Shown here: positions 28,441 through 32,077 of the stretch, one piece after another
Numbering within the stretch: the stretch's first letter is position 1
Layout of the letters: each line of letters starts with the position of its first letter
Source: Pelagibacteraceae bacterium AG-365-D07
Lineage (GTDB): Bacteria > Pseudomonadota > Alphaproteobacteria > Pelagibacterales > Pelagibacteraceae
Assembly: GCA_003280005.1 (NCBI GenBank)
Contig: QCGH01000015.1
Location: 1-32,077 of the forward strand
Length of the DNA stretch: 32,077 nucleotides
Reading direction: 5' to 3'
Notes under the pieces: model-generated
The model's input: the letters and a program-made list of their open reading frames with translations, nothing else
What the model was told of the DNA's origin: nothing
Database searches by the model: none
Program-made: the position numbers and the translations under genes

Positions 28441-28733
28441 TCAAGAAATTAAACACCTTTGATAAAATTATCAGTCCTATAGTAACAGAGAAGTCTACTA
28501 ATCAGTCTGAATTCAATAAAGTAGTTTTTAAAGTGAATAAGAAGTTTAATAAAAAACTTATTAAGAAAAACATTGAAAAAATTTTTAAGGTTGAAGTTAC
28601 AAAAGTGAATATAGTAAATAAAAAATCTAAATTAAAAGTAACGAGAGGAAGGAAAGTTAGAATTCCTGGTTTTAAAAAAGCGATTGTTACACTTAAAAAG
28701 GGACAAAATATAGATTTAACAACAGGTATTTAA
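28437..28733 (+). CDS. rplW: 50S ribosomal protein L23
   Basis: The 98-residue protein opens with IISPIVTEKSTNQSEFNKVVF, the L23 signature, and ends with the RGRKVRIPGFKKAIVTL segment. L23 sits at the tunnel exit and docks trigger factor and SRP. Start overlaps rplD; rplB follows after 3 bases. Confidence 0.96.
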   Translation: MIKKLNTFDKIISPIVTEKSTNQSEFNKVVFKVNKKFNKKLIKKNIEKIFKVEVTKVNIVNKKSKLKVTRGRKVRIPGFKKAIVTLKKGQNIDLTTGI

Positions 28734-28736
28734 TTT

Positions 28737-29564
28737 ATGGCTCTAAAACAATATAAACCCTATACGAAATCCTCTAGATCTACCATTCTAATAGACAGAT
28801 CAAATTTGTGGAAGGGAAAACCGTATAAAGCTCTTACCGCACCCAACAAATCAGTTAAAGGTAGAAATAATTTAGGTAGAATTACATCAAGAAATCATGG
28901 CGGCGGTCACAAACAAAAATATCGAATTATAGATTTTTATAGAAAAAAATTTAATGTTAAAGGATTTGTAGAGAGAATTGAATATGATCCTAACCGATCA
29001 TGTCATATCATGTTAGTTAAATTTGAAGATGGAGTAAGATCTTACTATCTAGCCCCCCAAAAAATTAAAATTGGTGACAAGATTGAGAACGGTCCAAATT
29101 CTGAAATTAAAGTAGGAAATGCATTACCTCTCAAAGACATACCAGTGGGAATAGACATTCACAATGTTGAATTGCAACCAGGCGCAGGTGGAAAAATAGC
29201 TAGGGCTGCTGGAACACACGTTACAATTTCAGGATCTGATGGAAATTATTCAATAATAAAGATGACATCTGGAGAGGTAAGAAAAATAGATTCCCGATGT
29301 TTAGCAACAATTGGTGTTTTATCAAATCCAGATCAGAAAAATATAAGTATTGGAAAAGCTGGAAGATCTAGATGGCTAGGAAGAAGACCGCACACAAGAG
29401 GTGTTGCAATGAATCCAGTAGATCACCCTCACGGTGGAGGTGAAGGAAAAACAGCTGGAGGTAGACATCCAGTTTCACCAACTGGCGTTTCAGCAAAAGG
29501 ATTAAAAACTAGAGATAATAAAAGAACAGATAAATATATAATCAGAAGAAAAGGTAAAAAATAA
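28737..29564 (+). CDS. rplB: 50S ribosomal protein L2
   Basis: The 275-residue protein contains [19 protein letters not shown] near the start and the conserved [20 protein letters not shown] near the peptidyl transferase centre. The length is normal and the C-terminus [10 protein letters not shown] is typical. rpsS follows after 2 bases. Confidence 0.98.
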   Translation: MALKQYKPYTKSSRSTILIDRSNLWKGKPYKALTAPNKSVKGRNNLGRITSRNHGGGHKQKYRIIDFYRKKFNVKGFVERIEYDPNRSCHIMLVKFEDGVRSYYLAPQKIKIGDKIENGPNSEIKVGNALPLKDIPVGIDIHNVELQPGAGGKIARAAGTHVTISGSDGNYSIIKMTSGEVRKIDSRCLATIGVLSNPDQKNISIGKAGRSRWLGRRPHTRGVAMNPVDHPHGGGEGKTAGGRHPVSPTGVSAKGLKTRDNKRTDKYIIRRKGKK

Positions 29565-29566
29565 TT

Positions 29567-29869
29567 ATGGCAAGATCAGTGTGGAAAGGACCGTTTGTAG
29601 AGGAAAGTTTGATTAAAAAAGTTGAAAAAGAAAAAAACAATCCAAAAAGAAAACCTATCAAAACATGGTCAAGGAAATCAACAATTTTACCTGACTTTGT
29701 TGGAATTAGTTTTCTTATTTATAACGGAAAAAAATTTATTCCAATTACAATATCAGAGGATATGGTTGGGCATAAGTTTGGTGAATTTGCACCAACTAGA
29801 CAATTTTTTGGCCATACTCCAGCAGATAAAAAAGCTAAAGAAACTACAGAAAGCGCAGCTAAAAAATAA
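29567..29869 (+). CDS. rpsS: 30S ribosomal protein S19
   Basis: The S19 core is clear: [33 protein letters not shown] and [16 protein letters not shown]. At 100 residues it is about 8 longer than E. coli S19 because of a charged tail ending in ESAAKK. A second open frame overlaps it but has no family match and is a shadow. Confidence 0.97.
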   Translation: MARSVWKGPFVEESLIKKVEKEKNNPKRKPIKTWSRKSTILPDFVGISFLIYNGKKFIPITISEDMVGHKFGEFAPTRQFFGHTPADKKAKETTESAAKK

Positions 29870-29871
29870 AA

Positions 29872-30270
29872 ATGAAAAAAAATAAAAAAAATATAAATAG
29901 TACAAAAGTTGTTAAAGCAGTGAATAAAAATATTAGATCAAGTACAAGAAAACTTTCACCAATATTGAGATCTATTGTAGGAAAAAAAGCAGATGAAGCT
30001 ATAAGAGATTTATCATTTTCAGAAAAAAGAATATCAAAAGATATTAAAAAAACTATTTCATCAGCAGTAGCTAACGCTGAAAATAATTATCAATACGATA
30101 TAGACAAATTGTTTGTGACAGAAGCTTTTTGTGGAAAACAAATAATTATGAAAAGATTTAGAGCAAGAGCAAAAGGTAGGGCGGCTCCAATAGTTAAACC
30201 ATATTCGAATGTAACAATTATATTAACAGAAAAACAACAGGAGATAAAACAAGATGGGCCAAAAAGTTAA
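29872..30270 (+). CDS. rplV: 50S ribosomal protein L22
   Basis: The 132-residue protein has the L22 features [20 protein letters not shown] and the tunnel-lining beta-hairpin [20 protein letters not shown]. An N-terminal Lys/Asn-rich extension of about 18 residues precedes the conserved core. The 3' end overlaps the rpsC start by 17 bases. Confidence 0.96.
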   Translation: MKKNKKNINSTKVVKAVNKNIRSSTRKLSPILRSIVGKKADEAIRDLSFSEKRISKDIKKTISSAVANAENNYQYDIDKLFVTEAFCGKQIIMKRFRARAKGRAAPIVKPYSNVTIILTEKQQEIKQDGPKS

Positions 30271-30913
30271 TCCTATAGGTTTAAGACTGGGTATAAACAA
30301 AGGTTGGGACTCTGTCTGGTATGCAAATAAAAAAAACTTTGGAAATTATTTAATAGAAGATTTCAAAATAAGAGATCATATTAAAAAAACAGTTATTAAT
30401 TCTGGTGTTTCAAAAGTGATGATAGAAAGAACGTCTAAGAAATGTTTTGTGACCATTTATACCTCAAGACCAGGATTTGTTATTGGTAAAAAGGGTAGTG
30501 ATATAGAAAAAATTAAGAAAAAGTTATCTGAAATTACTTCAAATGAAGTTGTTTTAAATATTAAGGAAGTAAAAAAACCTGAGACAAATAGTTTTTTAGT
30601 AGCAGAAAATATTGCACAACAATTAGTTAAAAGAGTTTCATATAGAAAAGCTATGAAGAGAGCTATGCAATCTGCACTTAGGCTTGGTGCAAAAGGTATT
30701 AAAGTGGCATTAAGCGGTAGATTAGGTGGAAATGAAATTGCAAGAACTGAATGGTTGAGAGATGGAGCAATACCTTCACACACGCTCAGAGCTGACATAG
30801 ATTATGCCGAGGCTGAGGCGTTAACTACATATGGAATTATAGGTGTAAAGGTATGGATATATAAAGGTGAAATATTTACTAGGGAGTTTAGTCAGGAGAC
30901 AAATAAAAATTAA
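30254..30913 (+). CDS. rpsC: 30S ribosomal protein S3
   Basis: The protein starts [19 protein letters not shown], carries the KH-type RNA-binding [18 protein letters not shown], and has the C-terminal domain [23 protein letters not shown]. At 219 residues it is slightly shorter than E. coli S3 (233). It lies at the mRNA entry site. Confidence 0.98.
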   Translation: MGQKVNPIGLRLGINKGWDSVWYANKKNFGNYLIEDFKIRDHIKKTVINSGVSKVMIERTSKKCFVTIYTSRPGFVIGKKGSDIEKIKKKLSEITSNEVVLNIKEVKKPETNSFLVAENIAQQLVKRVSYRKAMKRAMQSALRLGAKGIKVALSGRLGGNEIARTEWLRDGAIPSHTLRADIDYAEAEALTTYGIIGVKVWIYKGEIFTREFSQETNKN

Positions 30914-30915
30914 TT

Positions 30916-31323
30916 ATGTTACAACCAACTAGATCAAAATATAGAAAAGCTCATAAAGGTAGAATTCATGGTGTTGCATCTAGATGCCACATTATGAATT
31001 ATGGATCATATGGCTTGAAAGCTATTCAACCAGATAGAGTAATTTCAAAACAAATAGAAGCTGCAAGAGTTGCTTTAACAAGACATATGAAAAGACAAGG
31101 AAGAGTATGGACTAGAGTATTTCCAAACATACCTGTTTCAAAAAAACCTACGGAAGTAAGAATGGGAAAAGGTAAAGGATCACCAGAATTTTGGGCTTGT
31201 AGAGTAAAACCGGGCAGGATTTTGTTTGAAGTCGATGGAGTTTCAGAACAAGTAGCTAGAGAAGCGTTGTACAAAGCATCCGCCAAGCTTCCTATTAAAT
31301 GTAAATTTATTAAGAGAATATAA
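30916..31323 (+). CDS. rplP: 50S ribosomal protein L16
   Basis: At 135 residues it is normal. It has [15 protein letters not shown] at the start, [19 protein letters not shown], and [20 protein letters not shown]. The Arg of the RVFPN region corresponds to the residue hydroxylated by YcfD in E. coli. It joins rpmC by a TAATG overlap. Confidence 0.98.
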   Translation: MLQPTRSKYRKAHKGRIHGVASRCHIMNYGSYGLKAIQPDRVISKQIEAARVALTRHMKRQGRVWTRVFPNIPVSKKPTEVRMGKGKGSPEFWACRVKPGRILFEVDGVSEQVAREALYKASAKLPIKCKFIKRI

Positions 31324-31511
31324 TGAAAAAGAAAGAATTGAAAAATTTAAGCAAAACTGAAATTTTTAAAAACATAGAGTCTTCAAAAAAAGATTTATTT
31401 AATTTAAGGTTTCAAAAAAATAATGGACAACTTAAAAATCCAGCAAAGTTTAAAGAATTAAGAAAAAATGTTGCTAGATTAAAAACATTGTTGAAAGGAA
31501 AAGATGCCTAA
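31323..31511 (+). CDS. rpmC: 50S ribosomal protein L29
   Basis: The 62-residue helical hairpin protein has [20 protein letters not shown] and [11 protein letters not shown], the L29 signature. It starts within the rplP stop and overlaps rpsQ by 8 bases. Confidence 0.95.
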   Translation: MKKKELKNLSKTEIFKNIESSKKDLFNLRFQKNNGQLKNPAKFKELRKNVARLKTLLKGKDA

Positions 31512-31740
31512 AAAAGTATTAGACGGAGTAGTTGTGAGTGACAAAGGAAATAAATCAATAACAGTAATTGTTGAGAGAAAATACCAGCACCCAACATTAC
31601 AAAAAGTTGTGAAATCTAAAAAAAAATACCATGTTCATGATGAAAACAACTCTTTTAAGACTGGTGACAAAGTTAGCATAATAGAATCAAGACCAATTTC
31701 AAAAACGAAGAGATTTAGAGTTTTAGAGGAAAAAATATGA
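31504..31740 (+). CDS. rpsQ: 30S ribosomal protein S17
   Basis: The 78-residue OB-fold protein has [40 protein letters not shown], and [18 protein letters not shown], all typical of S17. It overlaps rpmC by 8 bases and rplN by 4 bases (ATGA). Confidence 0.97.
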   Translation: MPKKVLDGVVVSDKGNKSITVIVERKYQHPTLQKVVKSKKKYHVHDENNSFKTGDKVSIIESRPISKTKRFRVLEEKI

Positions 31741-32077
31741 TACAAGTACAAACTGAATTAATGGTTGCAGATAATACTGGTGCTAAAAAAGTTGAGTGTA
31801 TAAAAGTACTAGGTGGATCCAAAAGACGATATGCAAGCATAGGTGATATAATCAAAGTTTCAGTTAAAGAAGCAATACCAAAAGGAAAAGTTAAAAAAGG
31901 TTCAGTTCATAATGCTGTGGTTGTGCGTGTTAAAAAAGGAATTCATAGGAATGATGGATCAAAAGTTAGATTTGATAATAATGCAGCAGTTTTAACAGAC
32001 GAAAAAGGTGAGCCAATAGGAACTAGAATATTTGGTCCTGTAACAAGGGAATTAAGATTAAGAGGGCAAATGAAAAT
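31737..32077 (+). CDS. rplN: 50S ribosomal protein L14 (cut by window edge)
   Basis: The first 113 residues of about 122 are present. [39 protein letters not shown] and [13 protein letters not shown] identify L14. The ATG overlaps the rpsQ stop (ATGA). The reading frame is open at the right edge, and the usual spectinomycin operon order (rplX, rplE next) is expected beyond it. Confidence 0.97.
   Translation, partial: MIQVQTELMVADNTGAKKVECIKVLGGSKRRYASIGDIIKVSVKEAIPKGKVKKGSVHNAVVVRVKKGIHRNDGSKVRFDNNAAVLTDEKGEPIGTRIFGPVTRELRLRGQMK

Noticed and set aside
29622-29885. Plus-strand 87-residue frame inside rpsS
   Set aside because: It is out of frame with the clear S19 gene, has no family match and is only a shadow of AT-rich coding.

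Overview
The window looks like a chromosomal segment of a SAR11-type marine alphaproteobacterium (Candidatus Pelagibacter or a close relative). The DNA is very AT-rich, the coding is packed with almost no spacers, and many junctions are overlapping (TAATG, ATGA). There is a single tuf next to tRNA-Tyr/Gly and tRNA-Trp followed by secE-nusG-rplKAJL-rpoBC, and then the str and S10 ribosomal operons. The assignment is by eye and not by database search. Both ends cut genes: an unidentified CDS at the left edge and rplN at the right edge. No stretch longer than about 150 bases lacks a gene.

Layout. (1) 1-3316: the tail of an unidentified gene followed directly by a large type IIG-like restriction-modification enzyme. 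(2) 3441-4384: tRNA-Leu(UAA), an NAD kinase, and a convergent tRNA-Thr(UGU). (3) 4500-10201: an accessory block of two converging three-gene units. On the plus strand are a sulfotransferase-like protein, a PhyH-type Fe(II)/2-oxoglutarate dioxygenase and a class I SAM methyltransferase. On the minus strand, in transcription order, are a methylphosphonate synthase (MpnS), an iron-dependent alcohol dehydrogenase that fits phosphonoacetaldehyde reductase, and a LicD-like transferase. The two units meet at a 21-bp inverted repeat containing both stop codons. (4) 10272-11012: rlmB-type rRNA methyltransferase on the minus strand. (5) 11147-32077: tRNA-Tyr, tRNA-Gly, tuf, tRNA-Trp, secE, nusG, rplK, rplA, rplJ, rplL, rpoB, rpoC, rpsL, rpsG, fusA, rpsJ, rplC, rplD, rplW, rplB, rpsS, rplV, rpsC, rplP, rpmC, rpsQ, rplN, all on the plus strand.

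The standout is the minus-strand phosphonate unit. The 423-aa protein keeps the MpnS-type metal set (His141, Gln145, His183) and has Ile177 where hydroxyethylphosphonate dioxygenase has its Glu ligand. Its neighbour would make the 2-hydroxyethylphosphonate substrate, and the LicD-like protein could attach the phosphonate to a surface polymer. The pathway's first enzymes (PepM, Ppd) and a cytidylyltransferase are not in this window, so the full route is inferred. If functional, this SAR11 cell is a source of methylphosphonate, the precursor of methane made by C-P lyase bacteria in oxygenated seawater. A second oddity is the RNA polymerase beta' subunit, whose second zinc site has Ser896 in place of the fourth cysteine.
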